Shown: in pieces, positions 10,368-18,991 of the stretch
Layout: the number at the start of each line of letters is the position of its first letter
Position numbering within the stretch: position 1 is the stretch's first letter
Origin: CAIXSE01 sp040769125
Lineage (GTDB): Bacteria > Actinomycetota > Thermoleophilia > UBA2241
Direction of reading: 5' to 3'
NCBI GenBank assembly: GCA_040769125.1
Contig: JAXGLO010000001.1
Coordinates: forward strand, 1,116,001 to 1,180,000
DNA length: 64,000 bases
Notes under the pieces: generated by a model
What the model saw: the letters and a program-made list of their open reading frames with translations, nothing else
Told to the model about the DNA's origin: nothing
The model's database searches: none
Position numbers and translations under genes: made by a program

Positions 10368-10688
10368 GTGCCCATCTATGAGTATCGATGCGACGAATGC
10401 GGGGTCTCGCTCGAGGTTCTGCAGAAGATGAGCGACGAGCCTCTAAGGGTGTGTGAATGCGGCGGGTCGCTGCGCAAGGTGCTTCATCCTGTCGCGATTC
10501 GCTTCAAGGGCTCGGGCTTCTACACTACCGATTACGGCAAGGACTCCGGACGCCGTCGGCGCGGTGAGCCTTCCACCGATGCCGCCTCCGGCGACACAGC
10601 GCCGGCGGTCGCCAAGCCCGCCGCCGCTTCCGCCGACCGCACCCGTGCCGCCGACGGCGGTGCGAGAGGAAAGCAAAAGGCGAGCTGA
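10368..10688 (+). CDS. FmdB-family zinc-ribbon protein
   Basis: The best start is the GTG at 10368, giving the family's standard beginning (M)PIYEYRCDECGV. It has CAGGAG seven bases upstream; an earlier frame start at 10320 adds an unconserved leader. The putative zinc ribbon has CDEC and a CEC pair (about residues 8-35). The last 50 residues are Ala/Arg/Ser-rich and probably disordered. A TAAACT -10-like element lies at 10330-10335. The family is often called a regulatory protein, but its biochemical function is not established. Confidence 0.85.
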   Translation: MPIYEYRCDECGVSLEVLQKMSDEPLRVCECGGSLRKVLHPVAIRFKGSGFYTTDYGKDSGRRRRGEPSTDAASGDTAPAVAKPAAASADRTRAADGGARGKQKAS

Positions 10689-10696
10689 GCGCAGCC

Positions 10697-12022
10697 TTGT
10701 CGGGATCAGGGTACGTGCAGCGACCCAGCGAGCAGGCCCTCCGGAAGGCGCGCATGAGCTTGCGCAGCCTCGCCAGCGACGGCCCGTCTCGGCTGCCGTC
10801 GCTCAACCTGATCGCTGACACCGTCCGTCTGGAGCTCGAGCGGAGCGGTGAGGTCGCCTTGCTGTACATCGGGCTCTCACGGTACGGTCGCCTCGAGTCC
10901 ATCTTCGGCTGGCGGATCGTCGCAGAGATCCTCGAGGCGGTCGCCGCCAGCCTCAAGGGCATGGTTGGCAGCACGCTTCGCCGGCTCGATCGCGTGAGCG
11001 ACTTCACGCTCACCGACGATGCCTTCATCGTGCTGCTGTCCCCGCCGCGTTCGTCGGCGAGGATCAGTCGCACCGACCTCGCGGCCGTTACGCGGCGCGT
11101 CAACGAGCGTCTTCTGTCGGTGCTCCTCAGCGACCTCGCCCTGGGCGTCTACGACCGCGTCCATCCATCGGTGGGCGCCGCCATCCTGAGTGTCGACGAC
11201 GATCTCACCTTCGAGCAGAACCTGCAGTACGGCCTGGCGCTGGCTATGGAGGCCGCGGCCGCCGAGGCCGCGCAGTTCGAGTCTGATCTCGAGCGGCTGC
11301 TCGTCGAGTGCGTGGCGCGCGGCGAGCTGGAGCCGCTCTTCGAGCCGGTCGTCGACCCGGCCGCGCAGGCGGTCGTCGGCTACCGCAGCAGCATGCGCGG
11401 GCCGGCCTACTCGCCCCTTCGTCTGCCGGACGTGCTGCTCGACGTGGCTCGCCGTTCGGAGCGGTTCGCCTCATACGGCATCGCGGCGCGGGAGGCGGCG
11501 ATGAGCGCGGCCACCGGCCTGCAGCCGGAGGATCTCCTGTTCCTCGGCTGTACGGCGGACGAGCTGCCCAACGCCGCCGTCGTGGCGGTCAGCGAGTTCT
11601 ACTCGTGCAGCAGGGAGCTCGTGCCCCAGCACGTGGTCCTCGAGATCGACGCCGACGAGCTCTGTGTCAATACCGTGTCGCTGCTGCGCACCCTGGCCGA
11701 GGTGCGCGAGATGGGCTTCCAGCTGTGCTGCTCCGGGCTCGGGGGCCAGTTCGTGACACTCGACCTCATCGCAGAGGCAGGGCCGGATTTCCTCTGTCTC
11801 GATCCTTCGCTGGGCGCCGAGGGCGACGGGTGCCTCACGTCGATCGACGTCGTGCAGCTGCTGGTCAGATTCGCAGGGCGCATCGGCGCTCGCCTTGTCG
11901 CGAGCGGTGTGCGCACCCAGGAGCACCATCACCTGCTGAGTAGCAGCGGCGTCGAGCTGTTCTGCGGTGAGCTGTTTGCCCGACCCGATACGCATCTTCC
12001 GCGGGTGGCGTTCCGGGACTGA
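10697..12022 (+). CDS. Degenerate GGDEF-EAL domain protein
   Basis: The protein is up to 441 aa if it starts at the TTG at 10697; the in-frame GTG at 10715 is an alternative, and neither has a good ribosome-binding site. Residues about 55-150 follow a GGDEF fold, but the signature is replaced by LTDDAFIVLL. The second half follows an EAL fold, but the EAL motif is replaced (VVGYRSSMRG) and the later DxxD/K-type residues are not evident. It is therefore unlikely to make or break c-di-GMP. It may bind it or act as a protein-protein module. Confidence 0.7.
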   Translation: MSGSGYVQRPSEQALRKARMSLRSLASDGPSRLPSLNLIADTVRLELERSGEVALLYIGLSRYGRLESIFGWRIVAEILEAVAASLKGMVGSTLRRLDRVSDFTLTDDAFIVLLSPPRSSARISRTDLAAVTRRVNERLLSVLLSDLALGVYDRVHPSVGAAILSVDDDLTFEQNLQYGLALAMEAAAAEAAQFESDLERLLVECVARGELEPLFEPVVDPAAQAVVGYRSSMRGPAYSPLRLPDVLLDVARRSERFASYGIAAREAAMSAATGLQPEDLLFLGCTADELPNAAVVAVSEFYSCSRELVPQHVVLEIDADELCVNTVSLLRTLAEVREMGFQLCCSGLGGQFVTLDLIAEAGPDFLCLDPSLGAEGDGCLTSIDVVQLLVRFAGRIGARLVASGVRTQEHHHLLSSSGVELFCGELFARPDTHLPRVAFRD

Positions 12023-12035
12023 GGGACGGCCGACG

Positions 12036-12827
12036 ATGCAGATTCTTCTCACCAACGACGACGGCGTCCACGCGCCTGGTCTCTCGGTGCTGCGCCGCGC
12101 CCTCGAGGGTCTGGGCGAGATCTCGACGATCGCGCCCGATCACAACGCCAGCGCGGTCGCCCGGGGCATCACCACCGATCGCGCCCTGCGCCTCAGCCAC
12201 GTGGCCTACGGAGACGGCTGGGCAGGTCTCGCCTGTGACGGAACGCCGTGTGACTGTGTGCGCATAGGGCTCCTCGGCGTCGTGACGCCGCCGCCCGACC
12301 TGGTCGTGGCTGGGGTGAACGCCGGTCCCAACATGGGGGCCGACGTGACCTACTCGGGCACGGTCGGCGCCGCCTTCGAGGCCGCTCTGCGCGGGCTTCC
12401 CGCCATCGCCTTTTCGGTGGATTCGCGTGAGCCGCGCTCTCTGGAGACCTGCGGAGCGCTCCTGCGGGCCCTCACTGAGCGCGTTGTGGAGAGCGGCCTG
12501 CCTCACCACAGCTTCCTCAATGTGAATCTCCCGGATCTTCCCCTTTCTGATATCGTCGGCGTGCGCTCCGCCCGGCTCGGCGGCGCGAGCTGCCACGACC
12601 GCGTGTTACTGGAGGGCCAGGGTGAAGCGGGCGCGTCCTCGCAGGCGCCGGGCGACTACGTCGTGACCTGCGATGACCCTGTGGCCGGCGAGTGGGCGGA
12701 CACCGACTTCGAGGTGGTGGTCGCGGGCTTCGTCGCAGTCACGCCGTTGCGCGCCGATCTGCTCGACGTGGAGCAGCTCGCCCGGCTGTCCTCTTGGGAT
12801 CTCGATCTGGAGCGTCTGAATGTGTAG
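12036..12827 (+). CDS. surE: 5'/3'-nucleotidase SurE
   Basis: The protein is 263 aa from the ATG at 12036; the longer upstream frame has no homology. The start MQILLTNDDGVHAPGL holds the NDD metal motif, NASAVARGIT follows, and the VVAGVNAGPNMGADVTYSGT segment holds the active-site Asn and the substrate loop. SurE is a divalent-metal phosphatase for nucleoside monophosphates, linked to stationary-phase survival. The stop overlaps the next gene by 8 bp. Confidence 0.95.
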   Translation: MQILLTNDDGVHAPGLSVLRRALEGLGEISTIAPDHNASAVARGITTDRALRLSHVAYGDGWAGLACDGTPCDCVRIGLLGVVTPPPDLVVAGVNAGPNMGADVTYSGTVGAAFEAALRGLPAIAFSVDSREPRSLETCGALLRALTERVVESGLPHHSFLNVNLPDLPLSDIVGVRSARLGGASCHDRVLLEGQGEAGASSQAPGDYVVTCDDPVAGEWADTDFEVVVAGFVAVTPLRADLLDVEQLARLSSWDLDLERLNV

Positions 12828-13512
12828 TCGCCGCGCTCAGGGTTACGACCCCGTCGTCTTCGACCTGGACGGGACCGTCGTGGATACGGTCGATCTCATC
12901 GTGCAGTCGTTCCGTTACGCGACGCAGAGCGTGCTGGGAGTGGAGCTGCCGGACGAGGTGATCACGGCCGGCGTGGGTCAGCCGCTGATGACTCAGATGG
13001 AGCGCCTCTCGGCAGAGCACGCGCGTGAGCTCTACGACGTCTATCGCGAGTACAACCACCGCCGGCACGACGAGCTGATCCGCGGGTACGCCGGCATCCC
13101 CGAGATCCTCGAGGCTCTGAAGGCCGCCGGTCGCCGCCTCGGGATCGTCACCAGCAAGGGCGCGGATACGACCGCCATGGCCTTCCGAGCTGTGGGGCTC
13201 GCCGAGCATTTCGACGTGGTCATCACCGCGGCCGACACGGATGAGCACAAGCCGTCGCCGGTGCCTCTCCGGCTGTGCCTGGAGCGCCTTGGGGCATCTG
13301 CCGACGGGGCGATCTACATCGGCGACAGCCCAGTCGACATCCAGGCCGGGGCAGCGGCCGGCATGGCGACGGCGGCGGTGGCCTGGGGCGTCTTCGGACG
13401 CCAGGCGCTGCTCGCCGCGCGGCCCGATTTCTGGCTCCAGGAGCCCCATGAGCTGCTCGCGCTGTGTCTCCGAGGGGAGGGCCGCCTCGCCGTCTCCGCA
13501 GAGCACTCTTGA
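12820..13512 (+). CDS. HAD-family phosphatase (PpaX/Gph-like)
   Basis: The protein is 230 aa. HAD motif I is FDLDGTVVDT (nucleophile and acid Asp), motif II is IVTSKG, the Lys of motif III is in DEHKPSP, and motif IV is YIGDSPVDIQAG. The cap is of the small helical C1 type. This is the arrangement of phosphoglycolate phosphatases and pyrophosphatase PpaX, and the substrate is not fixed by sequence. The start overlaps the surE stop, so the two are translationally coupled and may form a nucleotide clean-up pair. Confidence 0.85.
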   Translation: MCSRRAQGYDPVVFDLDGTVVDTVDLIVQSFRYATQSVLGVELPDEVITAGVGQPLMTQMERLSAEHARELYDVYREYNHRRHDELIRGYAGIPEILEALKAAGRRLGIVTSKGADTTAMAFRAVGLAEHFDVVITAADTDEHKPSPVPLRLCLERLGASADGAIYIGDSPVDIQAGAAAGMATAAVAWGVFGRQALLAARPDFWLQEPHELLALCLRGEGRLAVSAEHS

Positions 13513-13573
13513 GGATCGCCGGTGACGACGCCGGTCTCGTCGCCGTGTTCGACGAGGCGATGAGGAGAGAGTC

Positions 13574-15694
13574 GTGACCGACGCCGCAGGAGCCGCCGTC
13601 CGCGCCGCCGAGCTGCGCGACCAGCTCAACCACCACGCGTACCTCTACTACGTACTCGATCAGCCGGAGATCGACGACGCCGAGTACGACGCCCTTTACA
13701 GAGAGCTGGTCGCGCTCGAGGCGGAGCATCCCCAGCTCTGTCTTCCGGACTCGCCTACGCAGCGTGTCGGCGCGGCTCCCCTCGAGAGGTTCGAGCAGGT
13801 GCGGCACCTCGAGCCCATGCTCTCCCTGGCCAACGCGAGGGACGAGGAGGAGCTGCGCGCCTGGGATCAGCGGAATCGCCGGCTGCTCGCGGCCCGTGGC
13901 CTCGAAGAAGCTCCGCTGCGCTACGTCGTCGAGCCCAAGATCGACGGCCTGGCCGTCTCGCTCACCTACCGGGACGGCATCCTCACCGTCGGCGCGACGC
14001 GCGGCAACGGTGAGGTGGGGGAGGACGTCACGGCGAACCTGCGCACCATCGGCTCCCTGCCGTTGCGCCTGCTCGGCCCGAACCCGCCGGCGGTGGTGGA
14101 GGTGCGCGGCGAGGTCTATTTGCCGCTCGCCGCCTTCGCGCGGCTCAACGAGATGCGGGCGGCGGGAGGCCAGAGCACCTTCGTGAACCCCCGCAACGCG
14201 GCGGCCGGGTCGATCCGCCAGCTCGACCCTGCGATCACTGCAGCCAGGCCTCTCAACATCTGGTGCTACGCCGTCGGCCATGGCGAGGGGCTCGACCTGC
14301 CGGATCACCATACAGCCCTGGAGTGGCTGCGTGCGCAGGGCTTCCGCGTGAACCCCTACATCGCCCTCGCAGACAGCATCGAAGAGGTCGCCGAAGCCTG
14401 CCGGCGCTGGGAGGAGCGGCGCTCCGAGCTGGATTACGACATCGACGGCGCGGTGGTCAAGGTCGACGCCTTTTCATTGCAGGCGGCGCTCGGCAGCGTC
14501 GCCCACGATCCGCGCTGGGCGATCGCCTTCAAGTTCGCGCCGACCACCGCGATCACGAGACTGCAGAGCATCGAAGTCAACGTTGGGCGCACGGGCGTGC
14601 TCACGCCCTTCGCCGTGCTCGAGCCGGTGCTGGTGGGCGGCGTCACGGTGGAGCGCGCCACGCTCCACAACGTCGACGACATCCGCCGCAAGGACATCCG
14701 TCCCGGCGACGATGTGGTCGTTCAGCGCGCCGGCGACGTGATCCCGCAGGTCGTCGCGCCGGTGACGACGGGGTCGGTCGAAGAGGAGGACGAGATTCAC
14801 GGATGCGCCGGGGTACGGCGCTGCGAGCGCGCCGCCCGGCACGCCGCGCTGCCCGAGTGGAGCATGCCGCCGGCGTGCCCCGTCTGCGGCGCTCCCGTCG
14901 TCCGCGAGAGCGGCGAGGTCGCCGTGCGCTGCCCCAACAAGTCTTGCCCCGCGCAGATCGTCGAGAGCATCAAGCACTTCGTAAGCAAGGGGGCCATGGA
15001 CATCGACGGCGTCGGTGAGCGTCTGGTCGAGGACCTCTACGAGGCTGGCCTCGTCCGCAATGTCGCGGATCTCTACGGGTTGGGGAGGGCCGACCTCGTC
15101 GGCCTCGAGGGCTTCGCGCTGGACCGGAAGACCGGGGAGGCACGGCGCGCCGACAAGGTTCTCGCTGCGATCGCGGCTTCACGCGAGCGACCGTTCGCGC
15201 GCGTGGTGTTCGCCCTCGGCATTCGCCACGTCGGCGCCGTCACGGCTCAGGCCCTGGTGGCGCATTTCCCGACGATGGATGCCCTCCAGGCGGCCGGCGC
15301 AGATGAGCTGGCGGCCGTGCCCGGCGTGGGGGAGGTGGTAGCCGAGGCAGTGCGGCAGCATCTGGCCGACGCGCGCAACCTGGAGACGATCGAGAAGCTG
15401 CGCGCTGCGGGGGTGCGCCTCGCCGAGGAGCGCAGGCCGCCGGCTCCTCGGCCGCTCGCCGGTCAGACCTTCGTGCTCACGGGCAGGCTCCCGAGCCTCA
15501 CGCGCTCAGAGGCTCAGGCGCTGATCGAGGAGCGCGGGGGCCGTGTCAGCTCCTCGGTGAGCAAGGCGACCGGCTACGTCGTCGCCGGCGAGGATCCCGG
15601 GTCCAAGCTGGCCAGGGCGCGGGCACTGGGGGTGCCCGTCCTTGACGAAGAAGGGCTGCGTGACCTGCTGGCTGTGCCTTCCGGGGGGCAGTGA
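13574..15694 (+). CDS. ligA: NAD+-dependent DNA ligase LigA
   Basis: The protein is 706 aa from the GTG at 13574 behind GAGGAGAG. The Ia domain has YYVLDQPEIDDAEYDALY, and the adenylated lysine is K122 in VEPKIDGLAVS. The OB fold, a four-Cys zinc finger (CPVCG then CPNKSC), the helix-hairpin-helix repeats and a C-terminal BRCT domain (LAGQTFVLTGRL) follow in order. An extra stretch of about 25 residues containing two Cys (residues near 410-430) lies just before the zinc finger and is longer than in typical LigA. It seals nicks in replication and repair. Confidence 0.97.
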   Translation: MTDAAGAAVRAAELRDQLNHHAYLYYVLDQPEIDDAEYDALYRELVALEAEHPQLCLPDSPTQRVGAAPLERFEQVRHLEPMLSLANARDEEELRAWDQRNRRLLAARGLEEAPLRYVVEPKIDGLAVSLTYRDGILTVGATRGNGEVGEDVTANLRTIGSLPLRLLGPNPPAVVEVRGEVYLPLAAFARLNEMRAAGGQSTFVNPRNAAAGSIRQLDPAITAARPLNIWCYAVGHGEGLDLPDHHTALEWLRAQGFRVNPYIALADSIEEVAEACRRWEERRSELDYDIDGAVVKVDAFSLQAALGSVAHDPRWAIAFKFAPTTAITRLQSIEVNVGRTGVLTPFAVLEPVLVGGVTVERATLHNVDDIRRKDIRPGDDVVVQRAGDVIPQVVAPVTTGSVEEEDEIHGCAGVRRCERAARHAALPEWSMPPACPVCGAPVVRESGEVAVRCPNKSCPAQIVESIKHFVSKGAMDIDGVGERLVEDLYEAGLVRNVADLYGLGRADLVGLEGFALDRKTGEARRADKVLAAIAASRERPFARVVFALGIRHVGAVTAQALVAHFPTMDALQAAGADELAAVPGVGEVVAEAVRQHLADARNLETIEKLRAAGVRLAEERRPPAPRPLAGQTFVLTGRLPSLTRSEAQALIEERGGRVSSSVSKATGYVVAGEDPGSKLARARALGVPVLDEEGLRDLLAVPSGGQ

Positions 15695-15760
15695 GCCGCG
15701 CCGTGCCGGCTTCTCCCCGGCCGCGCGAGCCGATACACTGAGCGGCGCGGCGTTTCGCGA

Positions 15761-15836
15761 GCCGGCGTAGCTCAGTTGGCAGAGCAGCCGCCTTGTAAGC
15801 GGCAGGTCGGCGGTTCGAGCCCGCCCGCCGGCTCCA
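15761..15836 (+). tRNA. tRNA-Thr (TGT)
   Basis: The 76-nt cloverleaf has acceptor GCCGGCG paired with CGCCGGC, D arm GCTCAGTTGGCAGAGC, anticodon loop CTTGTAA (anticodon TGT), T loop TTCGAGC and an encoded CCA. A TACACT -10-like box lies at 15734-15739, 21 bp upstream. Confidence 0.97.
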
Positions 15837-15936
15837 CTACCGTGCACCGGCGCGCTTGCTTTGCAGCCGCAAACCCGCGATGCTTAAGACACGATGACGC
15901 CGCGCGGCCCAACGCGGTCGCCGAGAAAGGACAGTA

Positions 15937-16242
15937 ATGGCAGCACCCAGGAGAAGGTCCCGTTCAGACAAGAAGCGAGGCAGGCCATTCGACTCATCAC
16001 GCCGCCGCTTCTGCCAGTTCTGCAAGGACAAGATCGACCAAGTCGATTACAAGGATGCTGCCATGCTGCGTCGTTTCACCAGCGACCGCGGCAAGATCAA
16101 GTCGCCGCGCGTCACCGGCACCTGCCGCCGGCACCAGGGGCAGGTCGCCGTGGCCATTAAACGTGCCCGCGAGATGGCCCTGCTGCCCTACGTGGCTGCC
16201 GGCAAGACCGTGGGCGAGGGCGGAGGCCGCCGCCGCCGCTGA
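15937..16242 (+). CDS. rpsR: Ribosomal protein bS18, zinc-binding (C+) form
   Basis: The protein is 101 aa, within the usual bS18 range. The N-terminus is strongly basic, then FCQFCKDKIDQVDYKD, LRRFTSDRGKI and RVTGTCRRHQGQVAVAIKRAR define S18. The CxxC plus CxxxH arrangement is the zinc-binding C+ form. It stands alone instead of in the common rpsF-ssb-rpsR operon, so a second, zinc-free copy elsewhere in the genome is possible. A strong hairpin terminator follows at 16267-16313. Confidence 0.95.
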   Translation: MAAPRRRSRSDKKRGRPFDSSRRRFCQFCKDKIDQVDYKDAAMLRRFTSDRGKIKSPRVTGTCRRHQGQVAVAIKRAREMALLPYVAAGKTVGEGGGRRRR

Positions 16243-16266
16243 GCCAGAGCCAAAGTTAAGTTGTCG

Positions 16267-16313
16267 ACTGCGGCCTGCAGCGGCGGCCATTGGGCGCCGC
16301 CGCAGGCCGCAGT
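16267..16313 (+). terminator. Strong hairpin after rpsR
   Basis: Arms of 19 bases (16267-16285 and 16295-16313) pair with a single mismatch around a 9-base loop. The hairpin starts 24 bases after the rpsR stop and is followed by gttctgt, only a weak T tract. The rest of 16314-16445 shows no gene. Confidence 0.7.
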
Positions 16314-16445
16314 GTTCTGTGGCGGTACTGTTGCGTCAGGGCGCGGCATGCGCGGTCGGCCGAGAGCCACGGCGTCGAGGGTAAGAGGAGCACACGCTGC
16401 GACGGCGCTCCGCTGCGTGGGCCACACAGAGCAAGGAGAAGGAGC

Positions 16446-16490
16446 TGGAGCAGGCGCGAGGAATCGAGCCCGGATCCCATCAGTGCGGGA
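16446..16490 (-). repeat. tRNA-Thr 3'-end remnant (candidate attachment site)
   Basis: This stretch aligns with the 3' part of the tRNA-Thr(CGT) gene at 20763-20838, in the same orientation. It covers the CCA end, acceptor, T arm and the start of the anticodon arm, with roughly 34 of 42 positions matching, including the blocks TGGAGC, GGAATCGA and CCCATCA. It cannot fold as a tRNA because the T stem and 5' half are lost. It looks like the far-end duplicate left by integration into the tRNA 3' end. Confidence 0.6.
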
Positions 16491-16616
16491 GGCGCCAAGG
16501 GGAGCACGCCGCACCCCGCAACTCTTCCATGTGCCGGCGTTTTATCTCTGATGGGATTGGCGGGATAAGTAGCGGCCACTGTAATCATGTTGATTTAGAA
16601 AGAAAGGGTGAACGCA

Positions 16617-17096
16617 GTGACAACTACTCTTGAGATGCAGCTGGGCGTTATTTCCATCGATGACGCTATTAAAAAGTATTTCGATCAATATCCAAATGAC
16701 ATTCTGACCAAGCTACAGTTGGCGCATAAGGCCGGACAGTTTTACAAGTATGGTTTTAAGGGTAATGACGGTACCCATCAGCATTCGTTTGAATTCAATG
16801 CACGTACAGGGGATATTATCAAGAATACCGTCAAGGATCTTAAGGCGAAATACCAGGATCCTGTGATACGAGAGGCCAAGAAGCTGAACTTGGATAATAT
16901 GATACCGCTCACCGAGATCAACACCATGGCTTTGAACAACGTCCCTGTATCTATACCTGTACAATGGGAGCTCGACAGGAAAAGAGAGCGTACCCTTTGG
17001 AAAGTAGAGATTACAGATGAGCGCGGGGCAAATATGCACGAGGTGAAGCTTGATGCTCAGGACGGGAGCCTGCTGCAGGTGAAGCTGAAGCACTAA
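16617..17096 (+). CDS. Low-GC PepSY-like protein, horizontally acquired
   Basis: The protein is about 159 aa. The GTG at 16617 has AAAGGG eight bases upstream and is preferred over the GTG at 16608, which overlaps that site. It contains two similar units, each an amphipathic helix followed by a strand pair ending in ARTGDIIK or AQDGSLLQVKL, as in PepSY domains. There is no signal peptide or membrane segment. AT-rich codons (AAT, AAA, GAT, TTT) stand out against the genome and suggest recent transfer from a low-GC donor. The function is unknown. Confidence 0.6.
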   Translation: MTTTLEMQLGVISIDDAIKKYFDQYPNDILTKLQLAHKAGQFYKYGFKGNDGTHQHSFEFNARTGDIIKNTVKDLKAKYQDPVIREAKKLNLDNMIPLTEINTMALNNVPVSIPVQWELDRKRERTLWKVEITDERGANMHEVKLDAQDGSLLQVKLKH

Positions 17097-17337
17097 CATG
17101 ATTGCTAAAAGAGACAGGCTCCTAATAATAGAAAAGTAACTGTCAATAAGGGACGTCGCAGGGAATAGGCGTCTTTATACGCGATTGTTCCGGTCTACAG
17201 TATCACCGTCGTGCTTCCGCTCGCAGCGTTCTGCGGCGAGGATTTGACAGGTTTTGACATCGGAAGGGAGATAGGTGAGGGAAGTCAAGGCGTGTGCAGT
17301 GCCATCGCATAATGGCGCTGTGACTGCCACGAAACTG

Positions 17338-17380
17338 GGTCAGATCGAGGCCGGCAGAGGTGGGTCAGCTTGAGACCGGC
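17338..17380. repeat. Imperfect direct repeat, possible IS end
   Basis: Two copies of a 19-base unit, gggtcagatcgaggccggc and gggtcagcttgagaccggc, lie 24 bp apart. Repeated GGGTCA-type units occur at the ends of some IS21-like elements, but no transposase gene for such an element remains nearby. The rest of 17097-17416 has no recognisable gene. Confidence 0.35.
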
Positions 17381-17416
17381 GTTGACACTAGAGCCCTCCG
17401 CCTCCACTCCGCGCGG

Positions 17417-17912
17417 TTACTCCATGTGCACCCGGAACACTGAGTTCGTGCCACGTCTGATAGATACGTAAAGTGGTTGACCGCTCGAAGCGACGACCAG
17501 TCGGTCTAGCTCCTCAGGGCTTGCAGGTCGCAGTGCGGTTAATCGGAACCATGCACGTACTGAGGGGGCGGCGCTGTGGTAGTAACTGGGCACCAGTTGT
17601 AAGTCGTCCCCAGGGAGCTAACGGCTAACTGACTCCACTGTGGCTAACCAGCCTTCGCGCTTTCGGCTCATGGTGCCGAAGCCTTTGGCTAGCAGAAGCT
17701 GGTCATCTGGGCGGCTCTCGACAAGGGCACTCACCTTTGCCGTGTCAAGTGGGCGGGCCGCCCATCTTTCCGAAGCACACGACACCTGTCTCGCCAAGCA
17801 CCTCTTGATGGCATGCTATCGCTCCCCGGGCCGGAGCCCCGCTGTCTCCGAAGCGAAGTGCGAGTGCCCTATCCAACGGAGAAATCACGGTCTCATCGCC
17901 CCTTTCCTGCAT
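17417..17912 (-). pseudogene. Broken third gene of the restriction-modification cassette
   Basis: Reading the minus strand from the ATG at 17912 (14 bases after the methyltransferase stop) gives a 55-residue open stretch ending ...CFGKMGGPPT at TGA (17745-17747). A neighbouring frame then continues with protein-like sequence (LDTAKVSALVESRPDDQL, LLAKGFGTMSRKREGWLA). An in-frame TAG at 17618-17620 interrupts it, after which the same frame runs on as coding-like sequence (LQLVPSYYHSAAPSVRAW, SGQPLYVSIRRG) to TAA at 17417. One frameshift and one nonsense mutation thus break a gene of about 165 codons. I do not recognise the family. Confidence 0.5.
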
Positions 17913-17926
17913 CGGTGCGTATGTGG

Positions 17927-18991
17927 CTAGAAGAGCGTTGCCTGCTCTACTTCGGCCGAGAACCTTTCATCCAGAAGCTCGGCGGTTTCCCGGTCTTGCG
18001 TGACAACGTACAGGTACTCCTTATTGCGAAGATGGCTGACCCTCCCGACCTTGTCTCCCGAGGGGTTATAGATTCCAATCTGAGCTCCTACGTATCGCTT
18101 GAAGTCGACCTCTATCACAACGAGATAGCCGATCGTCTGAAGGAACTCCTCCATAGCCTCACGTGGTACGTACCCTTCATCGTTGAACGAAACGATGATG
18201 AACTTCGAGGGTAGAGTCCGAATAACCTCTTTGAGCGCGTTGAAAGCTCGGGGTTTGGAGTTGAAAACGCTCTTGTATTCCTTACAGCCAACGCGTTTGC
18301 AGGCCACGCCGTAGTAAGACGGCGAGTCCCAGCAAATCAAGGTCTCCCAGATATGGTAGTTGCCCATGTAGCTGTGCTGATTGTATGGGGGGTCAAGATA
18401 TGCGATTTCGCAGTCCGATTGGCGGGCTGCCTCAAGCGCATCAAGCTGAGTGGCTCGCCCGGGGCCGGGGAGAATCTCGGGGACGCGCAACTCCAAGTCG
18501 TTGAACGCCCTTGGAGCCCATTTCTTGAGATACGCCATCTGGACACCGGTAGTCGAATCCACGCGATCTGCAGCCTCCATCAGCGAAGCTAGTACGACCG
18601 CTTCGAGGTCCGGGTCGAGGTCGAGCTCAGCGATGCGGTTTCTGATAGCGTCGACTTTCGCGCCGTTCTGCGGCTGGAAGAAGCGTGACTCGATACAGAA
18701 CGTCTGCGTAAAGTAGCCCGCCTCTGGCGGGACTCTGTTGAGTTCTTCAATCAAGCGCGTCGCAGCGTCGCGAATTCGGTCGGCGTCAGCCTGCACATAA
18801 CATCGACCGAGCACCCATGCGTAGGTGTTGTGGTCATTTGCGACAACGAAGCGTCCGTCAGCCTTGAGGCCGTGCCCCACTCGGGCTGTGCCAGAGAATA
18901 GATCGAGCACGCGAAGATCACTCGGCAGTCGTCGCACGAGTTCTCTGATAGTGGGCACCAGTACCCTCTTGGACCCGATGTATTTAATCAT
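17927..18991 (-). CDS. D12-class (Dam-like) adenine-N6 DNA methyltransferase
   Basis: The protein is 354 aa from the ATG at 18991, which overlaps the nuclease stop by 3 bp; ten extra upstream residues are possible but unconserved. MIKYIGSKRVL and DLFSGTARVG form the AdoMet-binding region, and the catalytic motif is YLDPPYNQHSYMGNYH (DPPY type for adenine). This order matches D12-class enzymes such as Dam and M.DpnII-like proteins. It would protect the site cut by the neighbouring nuclease. The recognition sequence cannot be predicted. Confidence 0.85.
   Translation of the reverse strand: MIKYIGSKRVLVPTIRELVRRLPSDLRVLDLFSGTARVGHGLKADGRFVVANDHNTYAWVLGRCYVQADADRIRDAATRLIEELNRVPPEAGYFTQTFCIESRFFQPQNGAKVDAIRNRIAELDLDPDLEAVVLASLMEAADRVDSTTGVQMAYLKKWAPRAFNDLELRVPEILPGPGRATQLDALEAARQSDCEIAYLDPPYNQHSYMGNYHIWETLICWDSPSYYGVACKRVGCKEYKSVFNSKPRAFNALKEVIRTLPSKFIIVSFNDEGYVPREAMEEFLQTIGYLVVIEVDFKRYVGAQIGIYNPSGDKVGRVSHLRNKEYLYVVTQDRETAELLDERFSAEVEQATLF

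Noticed and set aside
17640..18592. Plus-strand open frames opposite the methyltransferase and its downstream gene
   Set aside because: They have no domains and are antisense to a clear methyltransferase. The minus strand carries the coding signal, including the broken third gene.
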